Shown here: positions 1 through 9,020 of the stretch, in pieces
Layout: every line of letters starts with the position of its first letter
Position numbering within the stretch: the stretch's first letter is position 1
NCBI RefSeq assembly: GCF_002056795.1
Contig: NZ_CP020104.1
Location: 1,003,001 to 1,067,000 of the forward strand
DNA length: 64,000 bases
Origin: Spirosoma aerolatum
GTDB lineage: Bacteria > Bacteroidota > Bacteroidia > Cytophagales > Spirosomataceae
Direction of reading: 5' to 3'
Notes under the pieces: model-generated
What the model was told of the DNA's origin: nothing
Databases searched by the model: none
The model's input: the letters and a program-made list of their open reading frames with translations, nothing else
Program-made: the position numbers and the translations under genes

Positions 1-324
1 CGCATACTGGAACCACTCGGCTACCTCGAATTTCTGAATCTAATGGAAAGTGCGGCTGCAGTCATTACCGACTCGGGTGGTTTACAAGAAGAAACTACCT
101 ACTTGCAGGTTCCCTGTTTAACCATTCGCCCTTCCACCGAACGGCCAGTAACGCTTTCTTTAGGCACTAATCGTCTCATTGATAAGCTGAGTAAAGATTC
201 AGTCAGACAGTACATCGATGAACTGCCGGACCAAACAAGGCCCCAGACGGCTCCTCCATACTTATGGGATGGCAGAAGCGCAAATCGCATCGTCAACATA
301 CTAATGGCCACTCAGTACGAATGA
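1..324 (+). CDS. wecB: UDP-N-acetylglucosamine 2-epimerase (non-hydrolysing), C-terminal part
   Basis: Only the C-terminal ~107 residues are present; the frame is open to the first base of the window. The visible part carries the family's C-terminal signature: PLGYLEFLNLM, then a DSGGLQEE loop that binds the UDP moiety, then a PCLT...TERPVT segment and LGTN. Family role: interconversion of UDP-GlcNAc and UDP-ManNAc, or the equivalent step in UDP-L-FucNAc synthesis, in the cytoplasm. The stop codon overlaps the start of the next gene (ATGA), so the three genes at this edge are probably one surface-polysaccharide operon. Whether it is WecB or the FnlC/WbjD subtype cannot be told from this fragment. 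Confidence 0.85.
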   Translation, partial: RILEPLGYLEFLNLMESAAAVITDSGGLQEETTYLQVPCLTIRPSTERPVTLSLGTNRLIDKLSKDSVRQYIDELPDQTRPQTAPPYLWDGRSANRIVNILMATQYE

Positions 325-1970
325 CGTCAATAAATCTACCTGTTTTGGAAGCTCTGGAGCCAGCCTTACCTGTTCATACAGTACATCGTATTGGGATAAT
401 CTGGCGGACGATACGACACTTATCGGCCGGGCAGATTATACATCAGATACGGCATCGATTAAGAGGGCCAGCCAGATTAACGTTCTCCAGCCGGCTTTGC
501 AAAGGCTATTTCCTGCATGTACCAGATGCCGATAAGCCTGTATTATGGCAGTCGGGATCATTTACATTTTTGAACCAATCCGTTTCGTTTCTACCGTGGA
601 TAAACTGGAATTTTAACCAGTTAGGTAAACTTTGGACGTATCATCTCAACTACTTCGATTTTCTGAATCAGCCGCATATAAGCGAGAATGGCGGTCTGAG
701 GATGATACGTGATTTTATAGCCCAGATACTCTGGCTAAAAGATGGGTTGGAGTCTTATCCAATGTCGATACGGATTGTAAACTGGATTTACTTTCTAAGC
801 AGGCACCAGATTCAGGATGATACTATTAACAGACACTTGTTTGCGCAGGCGGCCCTACTTAATCGACGGTTAGAGTATCATCTGGGAGGCAATCATGTGA
901 TCGAAAATGGGTTTGCCTTACTGACGGCGGGCTTATATTTTCGGCATACCCATTGGATTACGAAAGCGGAAAGGCTGCTCAGAAAGGAACTCTCCAGACA
1001 AATTTTGCCGGATGGCGGACACGACGAGCGCAGCCCTATTTACCATCAGCTATTGCTCAACCGATTACTCGACACGTTAACGGTTTTACAAGCAGATACC
1101 TGGTATAATAACCTCGGTCTCAGGCTGTTCCTAACGCAGATCGCATCCCAAATGCTGGCTTGGTTAAACGCTGTAACATTTCGTAATGGCGACGTTCCTA
1201 TGGTGAATGATAGTGCCGAAGATATGGCACCTTCAACACCACAACTGTATGCGAAAGCCAAAACGGTTCTACCTGGCTTTGTTCGGCAGGAAGCAGTACT
1301 CCGAGAGAGTGGCTATCGTATGTTTCGACAAAGCAGATACGAGCTTATTGCAAACGTAGGTGCCATTGGCGATGCCCATCGGTCGGGCCACGCCCATGCC
1401 GACACGTTCTCATGTATCTTATATGTCGACAATAAGCCTGTACTTATCGATGCGGGCACGTCGACCTATGAGGCTGGCGCCCAACGTTGCTGGGAGCGAA
1501 GTACGGTAGCCCATAATACGGTAACGATTAATGATCGAAATTCCTCCGAAGTGTGGGCAAGCTTTCGCGTTGGGCGCCGGGCGAGGGTGAGTCTGCAAGT
1601 CGATTCGGCCACTGAGTTGTCTGCCCGTCACGATGGCTATAAGATTATTAACGTACTTCATCAACGAACCTGGGCGCTGGCACCTGACCGGATTCTGATT
1701 ACGGATTCGTTACTGAACATACATACTCAAACTACAATCGAACAGCGAGGAGTTGCACGTTTCCATTTTCACCCGGCCATTGCCTTGCAACTGGCAGGAG
1801 ATACCATTCAGGCCGATTCGATAAAAATAAACGTAAAATCCGATACCAAACCGACGTATCGCGTCTCAACGTTTTCTAGTGCTGAAGGCTTCAATCGCCT
1901 TAGTCCGGGCCAGTGCCTTGAAATAAGCTTTACAGGCAGGCTGGAAACATCTTTTCTGCTCAGTGGATGA
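321..1970 (+). CDS. Heparinase II/III-like (alginate-lyase-fold) protein
   Basis: 549 residues. The N-terminal half looks like the all-alpha toroid of polysaccharide lyases, with DERSPIYHQ near residue 238. The C-terminal half is the heparinase II/III beta-sandwich, with GHAHADT near residue 355 and AHNTVTIND near 396. The family cleaves uronic-acid-containing polysaccharides by beta-elimination; copies inside polysaccharide biosynthesis clusters are thought to trim or modify the polymer made there. The frame stays open upstream to 264, but the ATG at 321 overlaps the previous stop as ATGA and gives a natural N-terminus, so I chose it. No clear signal peptide. The next gene also overlaps by ATGA, indicating translational coupling. 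Substrate unknown. Confidence 0.85.
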   Translation: MTSINLPVLEALEPALPVHTVHRIGIIWRTIRHLSAGQIIHQIRHRLRGPARLTFSSRLCKGYFLHVPDADKPVLWQSGSFTFLNQSVSFLPWINWNFNQLGKLWTYHLNYFDFLNQPHISENGGLRMIRDFIAQILWLKDGLESYPMSIRIVNWIYFLSRHQIQDDTINRHLFAQAALLNRRLEYHLGGNHVIENGFALLTAGLYFRHTHWITKAERLLRKELSRQILPDGGHDERSPIYHQLLLNRLLDTLTVLQADTWYNNLGLRLFLTQIASQMLAWLNAVTFRNGDVPMVNDSAEDMAPSTPQLYAKAKTVLPGFVRQEAVLRESGYRMFRQSRYELIANVGAIGDAHRSGHAHADTFSCILYVDNKPVLIDAGTSTYEAGAQRCWERSTVAHNTVTINDRNSSEVWASFRVGRRARVSLQVDSATELSARHDGYKIINVLHQRTWALAPDRILITDSLLNIHTQTTIEQRGVARFHFHPAIALQLAGDTIQADSIKINVKSDTKPTYRVSTFSSAEGFNRLSPGQCLEISFTGRLETSFLLSG

Positions 1971-3208
1971 ACATACTTTATCTGACATTTTATTTTGAAC
2001 CTGATTTGGGGCCAGGTGCTACCCGTAATACTTCGTTGGTCAATGAACTGGCCAGCCAACTAGCCCCCAGCGATTCAATTCATGTACTTACAACCCATCC
2101 CAATCGGTATAGTGCGTATCATCCACCTGCAGCGAGTCATGAAGAATGGTATCATGGAGGAGCGACCATCACGATTCATAGGGTCAACGTTTTAGCACAC
2201 AAAAGCAGCTTTATTGGACAGCTCATTGCGTTTTATACGTATTATCGACACGTTCGACAACTAACCAAAGATCAACAATACGATCTGGTAGTAGCCTCAT
2301 CATCCCGATTATTTACTGCCTTTTTAGGGGCTCGTATCAGTCGGCAAAAGAATATTGCTTTGTTCTTAGATATTCGGGATATATTTCGGGAAACAATCCT
2401 GGAGGTACTCAATCGCCGGAGGTTCAATTGGCCTGTTACCCGGTTGGCCGATCGGATGCTGCGCCCGATTGAGCAGTACACATTCGGGTATGCCCGGCAT
2501 ATTAATCTGGTATCAAGAGGTTTTACCGACTACTTTAAACCATTCGTCCAGGCCACATACAGTTATTATACACATGGTATAGATGAACTGTTTATCAAGT
2601 TGCCACTTTCCGAAAAACGAACGGATTGTACTGTTAAAACTATTCTCTATGCAGGGAATATTGGCGAAGGGCAGGGGCTTGATGTGATTATTCCACAAGC
2701 GGCTCAGCAATTAGGCGACGGTTACCGTTTTGTAATTATCGGCGATGGAAGCACCCGATCGAAGCTGGAAAAAGCCATTCGCCTGAACGCAATCCCGAAC
2801 ATCGAATGGCGCCCGCCAACCAGTCGTGCCAATTTGATCGCTGCCTATCAAATGGCAGATTACCTTTTTGTGCATCTGAATGATCTGGAAGCGTTTAAGC
2901 GGGTAATACCGTCTAAATTAGTTGAGTACGGAGCTACCGATATGCCAATTATTGCTGGAGTGTCGGGCTATGCGGCTGCATTCATCAACAAATACATACC
3001 CAATACAATTGTGTTCAGACCAGGTGATGTAGCAGGGTTTGTGCGCAAATTGCGAGAGACGCCTTATGTTACCCAGCCAAGGCATCAATTTGTCCGTCAA
3101 TTTCAACGGCAGACGATCAATGCGGCTTTGGCCCGTCAGATAAGGCAGGTGCTAAAAACAGTAAGGCGTACTGATCTGTCCGGCATACATGACAAGAGGT
3201 CGGCTTGA
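1967..3208 (+). CDS. Glycosyltransferase family 4 (WcaI/WbuB-like)
   Basis: 413 residues with the two Rossmann lobes of GT-B enzymes. The N-terminal glycine-rich loop GPGATRN lies near residue 18. The C-terminal donor-binding half has AGNIGEGQGL near 227, IIGDGS near 255, and a PSKLVEYGAT segment near 308, the region that normally holds the EX7E nucleotide-sugar motif. It should transfer a sugar from a nucleotide donor to a growing lipid-linked glycan at the inner face of the cytoplasmic membrane. It overlaps the heparinase-like gene by ATGA and is the last gene of the run; a 13-bp hairpin begins inside its stop codon. Resembles WcaI/WbuB transferases of capsule and O-antigen loci; donor and acceptor unknown. 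Confidence 0.87.
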   Translation: MNILYLTFYFEPDLGPGATRNTSLVNELASQLAPSDSIHVLTTHPNRYSAYHPPAASHEEWYHGGATITIHRVNVLAHKSSFIGQLIAFYTYYRHVRQLTKDQQYDLVVASSSRLFTAFLGARISRQKNIALFLDIRDIFRETILEVLNRRRFNWPVTRLADRMLRPIEQYTFGYARHINLVSRGFTDYFKPFVQATYSYYTHGIDELFIKLPLSEKRTDCTVKTILYAGNIGEGQGLDVIIPQAAQQLGDGYRFVIIGDGSTRSKLEKAIRLNAIPNIEWRPPTSRANLIAAYQMADYLFVHLNDLEAFKRVIPSKLVEYGATDMPIIAGVSGYAAAFINKYIPNTIVFRPGDVAGFVRKLRETPYVTQPRHQFVRQFQRQTINAALARQIRQVLKTVRRTDLSGIHDKRSA

Positions 3209-3223
3209 TTAAGCCGACCTCTT
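3194..3223. terminator. Hairpin between convergent genes (13-bp perfect stem)
   Basis: A perfect 13-bp inverted repeat with a 4-base loop spans the stop codon of the glycosyltransferase. It sits between convergent genes and can serve both strands. The T-tract is weak on the plus strand (ACTTTTG). Confidence 0.65.
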
Positions 3224-3257
3224 ACTTTTGAATCTGGCGAATCGGCCAGAAGAATAA

Positions 3258-3743
3258 CTACATGGATGCCGATTTTACACTCTTACCGATCGCAATCAGA
3301 TCTTCAGGTGATTGGTAGCCTAATACCTTTTTCAGCACTTTACCATTGCCATCGATAAACAGCAGCGTTGGATAGGCTTCGAGCGGATACACCTGCGACA
3401 GAGCAGGGCCTTCCCCTTTTTCCATGTCCATTTTCACATTGATGAACTTGCTGTTGTAGAAGTCTCCTACCGCTTTTTTGGTGAACACGTTCTTCTGCAA
3501 CATCTTACAGGGGCCACACCAGCTCGCGTAGGCATCCAGAAAGATTACCTTTTTTTCAGCCTTGGCTTTTTTCAGCACTTCTTTCCAGGAGGTTTCTGTA
3601 AACTGAATACCTTCTGCGTCGTTTTTAGGAGCAATGCTGTGGTTGCCAGTTCGGTTAGTACGGGTCGGATGCGATCCAGCCTGAGTTGGTAAAGAAGAAA
3701 ATCCTACCAGTAATAGCGCAAGTAGCCAAAAAACTTTTTTCAT
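3258..3743 (-). CDS. Secreted thioredoxin-family protein
   Basis: 161 residues from an ATG followed by Lys-Lys and a hydrophobic signal peptide ending near TQA; the frame extends 32 codons further upstream but without signal-like sequence. The thioredoxin fold has the active site WCGPC near residue 72 and the cis-proline segment AYPTLLF near 119. It probably acts in the periplasm as a thiol-disulfide reductase or isomerase. The short fold preceded by a lysine-rich helix resembles the thioredoxin_7 (DUF255-like) group rather than TlpA/ResA. Transcribed alone, convergent with the glycosyltransferase and divergent from engB. Partner and exact redox direction cannot be told from sequence. Confidence 0.85.
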   Translation of the reverse strand: MKKVFWLLALLLVGFSSLPTQAGSHPTRTNRTGNHSIAPKNDAEGIQFTETSWKEVLKKAKAEKKVIFLDAYASWCGPCKMLQKNVFTKKAVGDFYNSKFINVKMDMEKGEGPALSQVYPLEAYPTLLFIDGNGKVLKKVLGYQSPEDLIAIGKSVKSASM

Positions 3744-4022
3744 GATTGAACCGGCAATCCGGCGGTCTTTAATGGTTTTTCTGAGTCTATAACGCATCGG
3801 CAGGCGATTTTCGTTTCTGATCGCCTGTTTCTGAAGCAAATTAATAGTCTGCTTCTCAATTTACAAATGGTGTGCCATTCTCGGTAATCTTTCCGAACTT
3901 TGCAGCCGTTTCAACCAATGTTCGTCATTTGAGGTCATTGACTCTCATTCATTAGCCATCCGTTGTTCTGTAACGATGAATGATAATTAATGGCGAGTAG
4001 TAACAATAAATGACTTAGTCGT

Positions 4023-4682
4023 ATGCCTGTTAAGCAAGCCGAATTTTTTGTCAGTAACTCCGACCCCGCGAAATGCCCTAGTCCTGATCGGCCTGAATAT
4101 GCCTTTATTGGCCGTTCCAATGTTGGCAAATCATCGCTGATCAATATGCTGACGGGCCGCTCGGGCTTGGCCAAAATTTCGGGCAAACCGGGCAAGACCC
4201 AGTTGATCAATCACTTTATCATTGACAATGAATGGTATCTGGTCGATTTGCCGGGTTACGGATATGCCCAGGTTAGTAAAACCGAACGGGAAAAGTTTGC
4301 GGCACTCATCACCGGCTATCTGACCACAAGACCCAATTTACTTTGCATTTTTGTTCTGGTTGACTCCCGAATTGAACCGCAGAAAATAGACCTCGATTTT
4401 ATGGAAAATCTGGGTGATCGCGGTCTTCCTTTCGTTGTCGTTTTTACGAAAACGGAGAAGCTGGGACCTATGAAGTTACAGGCTACTCTCGACACATACC
4501 GGGCAAAGTTGCTGGAAAGCTGGGAGGAAGCCCCCACGTTTTTTGTAACATCGGCCATGACTGGAGCCGGGCGTGAAGATATTCTTTCGTTTATTCGACC
4601 CCTGAACGAAGACTATGTAAAAGAGCAAAAGAATGAACGAAAGAAGCGAAACGCCGGGCCTCTACGAAAAACAGGCAACTAG
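4023..4682 (+). CDS. engB: Ribosome-biogenesis GTPase YihA/YsxC/EngB
   Basis: 219 residues, the normal size of this TRAFAC GTPase, which assists large-subunit (50S) assembly. G1 is GRSNVGKS at residues 30-37, the switch I threonine lies in the PGKTQ segment (56-60), G3 is DLPGYG at 75-80, and the G4 position reads TKTEK at 142-146. G4 is normally (N/T)KxD; here the final acidic residue is Glu, a conservative change that could affect guanine recognition. G5 is likely the TSAMTGAG stretch. The C-terminus is a short Lys/Arg-rich tail that may contact rRNA. A DUF5606 gene follows 97 bases downstream on the same strand. Identity is secure. Confidence 0.95.
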   Translation: MPVKQAEFFVSNSDPAKCPSPDRPEYAFIGRSNVGKSSLINMLTGRSGLAKISGKPGKTQLINHFIIDNEWYLVDLPGYGYAQVSKTEREKFAALITGYLTTRPNLLCIFVLVDSRIEPQKIDLDFMENLGDRGLPFVVVFTKTEKLGPMKLQATLDTYRAKLLESWEEAPTFFVTSAMTGAGREDILSFIRPLNEDYVKEQKNERKKRNAGPLRKTGN

Positions 4683-4779
4683 TCTTTGCGCCATTCGATC
4701 AGTCAACAACTCAATCATTCAATCAGTAAACGGGCAATACACCCACCCAAATACGCGTTACCAAATTACAAGTCTCTCT

Positions 4780-5301
4780 ATGGAAGCATTAAAACAGATT
4801 GCTAATGTGGCTGGCTACAGCGGCCTTTACCGAATTTTGAAACCGGGCCGAGCTGGCGTTATTGTTGAATCGCTGGACGATAAAAAGGCTAAAACCATGA
4901 TGGGCCCCACGGCACGGGTGTCAGTCCTGAACGATATTTCTATTTATGTCGATGACGACAGCAAGGAGCAATCCATTCCACTGAGCGAAGTTCTGTTGTC
5001 TATCCATGAAAAATATGGTAATACACTATCGGTCGATCCGAAAGGTTCACCCGACGAACTGGCTGAGTTCATGGCTTCGGTCGTGCCGTCTTACGACCGC
5101 GAGCGTGTCCGTCAGGCCGATATTAAGAAGCTCATAAGTTGGTATGGCATATTGAACCAGTATGCCCCCGAATTATTTGAGGTAACGGCTGAAGCCGAGG
5201 CAGCAACGGAAGAAAAATCAGACGAATCAGAAGCTGTTGAAACGGTACCTGATGCATCTGCGGCCGAAAAACCTGCCAAGCAGAAAAAACAAAAAGCATA
5301 G
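4780..5301 (+). CDS. DUF5606 family protein
   Basis: 173 residues from the ATG that starts MEALKQIANVAG; the frame is open upstream into engB, but that part is low-complexity and not protein-like. The N-terminal 130 residues are a conserved Bacteroidota-restricted domain (GYSGLYRILKPGRAG, then GPTARVSVLNDISIY). The tail is acidic (many Glu/Ala), then Lys-rich, and likely disordered. No signal peptide, so cytoplasmic. Function is not known to me; in related genomes it is recalled near housekeeping genes. It probably shares a transcript with engB and ends at a strong hairpin. Confidence 0.8.
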   Translation: MEALKQIANVAGYSGLYRILKPGRAGVIVESLDDKKAKTMMGPTARVSVLNDISIYVDDDSKEQSIPLSEVLLSIHEKYGNTLSVDPKGSPDELAEFMASVVPSYDRERVRQADIKKLISWYGILNQYAPELFEVTAEAEAATEEKSDESEAVETVPDASAAEKPAKQKKQKA

Positions 5302-5362
5302 ATTTTCGCTTTTTTGTAAGTACAGCTCTTGTTACCAACGTTCTTATTTTCAGTAAGAACCG

Positions 5363-5396
5363 AAAAGCCGCGATGACCTTTGGTTTCGCGGCTTTT
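5363..5396. terminator. Rho-independent terminator after DUF5606 gene
   Basis: An 11-bp stem (AAAAGCCGCGA and its complement) with a 12-base loop and T-tract lies 61 bases past the DUF5606 stop. The A-run on the left arm also gives a T-run on the minus strand, so it can end the convergent transglutaminase transcript as well. Confidence 0.8.
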
Positions 5397-5458
5397 TAGA
5401 TGAAATCCAGTCTATTTCCTGGCACCTATCTGCATTCAAAGCCTTTAAGTAGCGCCAA

Positions 5459-6322
5459 TCAGATCGGCAAAACATCGACTTCCACCTGGAATGTATGCCT
5501 GCCTGTACTGAAAATGATTCCTTTTAGTGGTGAAACATCTCCGAAATCACGCCCCCAGGCGGTGGTGATGTGCCGCTCCTGCGGAATCATGTCATTGGTT
5601 GGATCGAAATCACACCAGCCAATCTCAGGGACATAAACCGATACCCAGGCATGAGTAGCGTCGGATCCCTGTAGCTTGGGTTCACCGGGTAGCGGTTGCG
5701 TTTCCAGATAGCCGCTAACGTATCGGGCCGCAAACCCTAAACTACGCAGGCAGGCAATGGTCAGATGCGAAAAGTCCTGACAGACCCCTTTTTTTTCGCG
5801 CAGTACGGTTTTCAAAGGTGTATAAATGGTCGTAAAGCCGGGCACGTAGGTAAAGTCGCGATAAATTTTCTGACAAAGAAGCCGGGCGCTGTCATAAAAG
5901 GACGCCTGATCGTTAAAACAGTCGACACCGAACTGCCTGATTTCGTCGTCCCAATGAACAAAGGGACTGGGAAGCATATAGTCCAGCAACTCATTGCGGA
6001 GTGTCCGATCGGTTTGTAGTCTTTTTCGTACTGCTCCATTGGTTAGCGACGAACGGGTGGGGTTTCCAGCGTGCGTTTGAAGCGTACTTTTCGCAATAAT
6101 AACGAGTTTGTTATGCGGCTTATAGATCGAAAAATAATGCGTGGTATTGCCATAAAAATCGATTCGTGAATCAATCTCGTCAGGAGTGGGGTAAATGGCC
6201 AGTGAGAAATCATGGCAGGTCTGATAGCCTATATTTTTCGGCATCACGCACGCCAATCCATGGTAATTATTCACGTTTTCGCTGTAATCGTATTGGGTTT
6301 TATGGAATACTCTATAATTCAT
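5459..6322 (-). CDS. Transglutaminase-like cysteine protease/peptidase
   Basis: 287 residues. An N-terminal beta-rich domain (residues 1-90) starts MNYRVFHKTQYDY, typical of bacterial transglutaminases of the ATP-grasp/alpha-E neighbourhood. The transglutaminase core supplies a Cys-His-Asp triad: Cys181 in GVCQDF, His224 in ATHAWV, Asp240 in FDPTND. No signal peptide, so probably cytoplasmic. Its start overlaps the end of the ATP-grasp/alpha-E gene by 11 bases, a strong sign of co-translation. In comparative genomics this trio is predicted to make and process peptide or amide conjugates, but the product is unknown. It could act as an amidase, protease or acyltransferase. Confidence 0.88.
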   Translation of the reverse strand: MNYRVFHKTQYDYSENVNNYHGLACVMPKNIGYQTCHDFSLAIYPTPDEIDSRIDFYGNTTHYFSIYKPHNKLVIIAKSTLQTHAGNPTRSSLTNGAVRKRLQTDRTLRNELLDYMLPSPFVHWDDEIRQFGVDCFNDQASFYDSARLLCQKIYRDFTYVPGFTTIYTPLKTVLREKKGVCQDFSHLTIACLRSLGFAARYVSGYLETQPLPGEPKLQGSDATHAWVSVYVPEIGWCDFDPTNDMIPQERHITTAWGRDFGDVSPLKGIIFSTGRHTFQVEVDVLPI

Positions 6323-8870
6323 TTACGATATCAACAATGGTTTCGGTAATGGAATGCTGCGTAGCTGTGTGATTGAAATATTGATTGGCAGTATAGCTGG
6401 AAACGTCGGCAATCAGTCCATATACCTGCGAAAGAATAGTACTCAGTTTTTCGTAAGCCTGTGTACTGGGTTCAACAGTCGCAATGTCGGATACATCAAT
6501 TAGTTTAATTTGAGTAACCGCTTCCAGAATCGCCTTCCGGGATTTGCTCAGTCGTTCGGAAGCCTGGGGTAATTGACTAATGCTATAGTCCAGTGAATCA
6601 AGAAGGTAGGCCAGCGAGGAGGGGATCTGCCGATCCAGTAAAATCATATCCAGCACATATTCTTTTTCGAAGTTGGTTTTATAAATCGACCGGTAGTGCG
6701 ATAAGGCAAAATGATTCATCAGTACCACTTCCAGCAATTCGCTTTCGATAATCGGCTCGGTCTTATTGCTGAAAATGGATTGCAGAATCGTGATTTTTGA
6801 TAGAATCCGCTCGATTAGTTTTCCGGTCTCGAATAAATAGTAGCCATTGTTCCGGGGAATCGATTCGTTTACGATTCCGTAGAATGTAAACAGATTACTC
6901 TGCAAACTATTCAGGGTATTCTGAATATCGTTAGGGTTGTGACTGGCCTGTATTTGCTGAAGTTTCTGGTTGATGTGTTCAATAACATCGATTGTTCGCC
7001 AGGTTACGTTGTTCCAGCGTTCGCGGACGGCCATCATGGCTCTTAAAAATGAATTGACCGATGAGGTCACCGTACCGTTTTTATTGCTATTGGCAATACT
7101 GTCGGCAATGATGGGGAACGGGTTTTTGAAGTCATCCTTGTTCTCTTCCGAAAAACAGGGCTGAATCTGGATAAGGTTAGATACCGTTTTCAGCAGTATT
7201 TCAATGTGCTGTGTCTTATTTAGATTGCCGAAATTACGCTGGAGACTTAAAGCATTAAGCGTAAACATCAGAAAAGTAGTAGCATTCATACTTCGTTCGC
7301 TATAGCGAGCCGCCCAGTATAGGTTTTCGGCACTACGGCTTGGAAGTGATGCCTGCGTTTGGTGGTAAACAAAGCCGGGTAGTTTGACTCGTTCCCGAAC
7401 CACTTCGGCTTCATCTGAAATAATCCAGGTGTCTTTCGAAACGCTACCGTACTGGTTTGAAAACGTGAATTTGCCTTTAAGCGCCGAACTACGGGTAAGG
7501 CCACCGTCCATCACCTGATACCCATTGGGCGTAGCCGTCAGAAAAGCACGAATGGCTGCGTAACGAGGCTCAATCTGCCCATCTACAAACGTGGGTGTGG
7601 TCGAAAAATTCACTTCTTCCTGAGCCACATATTCGGTCGGGTTTTGCAGAATCTGTTCCCGGAGCTGGTGTAGCTGCTCTTTGGCAAGCTCTTTGCCATA
7701 TACCGACCGGAAGACCTGCTTACGATTCGCTTTTTTGATAATCAGACTGTCCAGATGGTCGAGTGTGTTCTGAAGTTCTTTAGGCTGACCGCACCACCAG
7801 GTAGCGACCGATGGCAGGATTAGTTCTTCGCCCAGAAAATAACGGCATAACGATGGCATAAATGCGTTAAAGGCCGAATTCTCAACCGCGCTGGTGCCTG
7901 GTGGGTTAATTACCATGACATTGCCGTTACGAATCACCTGGAGCAAGCCCGGAACGCCCAATTTTGAGTCGATTCGGAGTTCGAGCGGGTCGCACCATTC
8001 ATCATCAATTCGTCGGATAATAATGTCGACTCGCTGAAGTCCATCGATGGCCTTTACCCAGACGCATCCATTTTTCACCACCAGATCGTCGCCCTGAACC
8101 AGTGTATAGCCCAGATAAGAAGCCAGGTACGCCTGCTCAAAGTAGGTTTCGTTATTAGGGCCAGGGGTTAAATAAACGACGTTCAGATAGTCGGACTTTT
8201 CACGAAAAACTTTAAAAATAGATTGCTGGGCTTGTGTGAAGAAAGGTGAAAGGCGACCAACATACATATCCCTTGCCAGTTCAGGCATAATTTTGCTGAT
8301 AATGGCGCGGTTTTCCAGCGCGTAGCCTGAGCCCGATGGGGCCTGTGTTCGATTGTCAACTACCCACATTCGCCCATCAGGGCCGCGAGCCATATCGGCG
8401 GCATACATGACCAACTGATTCTGGGTCGGTAGTTTTACATCGTAGCAGGAGCGAAAAAAACCAGTGTTTGTATAAATCAATTCGGCGGGCAATACCCGAT
8501 CTTTCAGCATCTTCCGCTCACCGTACATATCCCGTAGAATCAAATCGAGTAGGATAGCCCGTTGCTGTAACCCTTTCGAGATCGCCTGCCACTCCCGCTG
8601 TTCAATTAAGAATGGGATTAAATCTAATTTCCAGGGACTATTGAGACCATCGGGATGCTGGTATATATTGTAGGTGACGCCGTTCTCACGAATCTTATTT
8701 TTTATCTCCTGCGAACGGTTCGCCAACTCGTCGGGGCCGATTTTTTCCAGTGACGAAAAGAGTTTCTGCCAATGACGCTTGATTGTCCCATTGCTGCCCA
8801 ATACTTCGTCGTAGGTGTTCAGCTTTGTGCGGTATAGGTCGAGTAGACTACTGACAGATTCTGAAACCAT
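6312..8870 (-). CDS. Circularly permuted ATP-grasp fused to alpha-E domain
   Basis: 852 residues. Residues 1 to ~490 are a circularly permuted type 2 ATP-grasp ligase: RDMYGERKML and the TGFFRSC segment near 130, the glycine/acid-rich stretch WVVDNRTQAPSG near 170, YLTPGPNNETYFEQ near 235, and VMINPPGTS near 318. From ~508 the alpha-helical alpha-E domain begins with its hallmark ENLYWAARYSERS. The two are often separate genes; here they are one polypeptide. ATP-grasp enzymes activate a carboxylate as acyl-phosphate and join it to an amine, so a peptide ligase is likely; substrate unknown. The transglutaminase gene downstream overlaps it. No signal peptide. Confidence 0.9.
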   Translation of the reverse strand: MVSESVSSLLDLYRTKLNTYDEVLGSNGTIKRHWQKLFSSLEKIGPDELANRSQEIKNKIRENGVTYNIYQHPDGLNSPWKLDLIPFLIEQREWQAISKGLQQRAILLDLILRDMYGERKMLKDRVLPAELIYTNTGFFRSCYDVKLPTQNQLVMYAADMARGPDGRMWVVDNRTQAPSGSGYALENRAIISKIMPELARDMYVGRLSPFFTQAQQSIFKVFREKSDYLNVVYLTPGPNNETYFEQAYLASYLGYTLVQGDDLVVKNGCVWVKAIDGLQRVDIIIRRIDDEWCDPLELRIDSKLGVPGLLQVIRNGNVMVINPPGTSAVENSAFNAFMPSLCRYFLGEELILPSVATWWCGQPKELQNTLDHLDSLIIKKANRKQVFRSVYGKELAKEQLHQLREQILQNPTEYVAQEEVNFSTTPTFVDGQIEPRYAAIRAFLTATPNGYQVMDGGLTRSSALKGKFTFSNQYGSVSKDTWIISDEAEVVRERVKLPGFVYHQTQASLPSRSAENLYWAARYSERSMNATTFLMFTLNALSLQRNFGNLNKTQHIEILLKTVSNLIQIQPCFSEENKDDFKNPFPIIADSIANSNKNGTVTSSVNSFLRAMMAVRERWNNVTWRTIDVIEHINQKLQQIQASHNPNDIQNTLNSLQSNLFTFYGIVNESIPRNNGYYLFETGKLIERILSKITILQSIFSNKTEPIIESELLEVVLMNHFALSHYRSIYKTNFEKEYVLDMILLDRQIPSSLAYLLDSLDYSISQLPQASERLSKSRKAILEAVTQIKLIDVSDIATVEPSTQAYEKLSTILSQVYGLIADVSSYTANQYFNHTATQHSITETIVDIVNEL

Positions 8871-9020
8871 TACGTAATACGGATTATAGGCGAATATGGC
8901 AATGAAAGTAATTAGAGTGATAAAATTACCCCTATATTGTATTTGGCCAACTTTTTTAAGGTTATTATTGGATTAAATAAAATTTTGTTTGTAAGAGTGC
9001 AATTTTTAGTGGCTTAAAAG

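Noticed and set aside
264..320. Longer start for the heparinase-like gene
   Set aside because: The added residues are basic and low-quality, and overlap the epimerase; the ATGA-coupled start at 321 is far better.
4633..4779. Longer DUF5606 protein beginning inside engB
   Set aside because: The upstream part is low-complexity Ser/Gln/Asn-rich and does not resemble the family; the ATG at 4780 fits.
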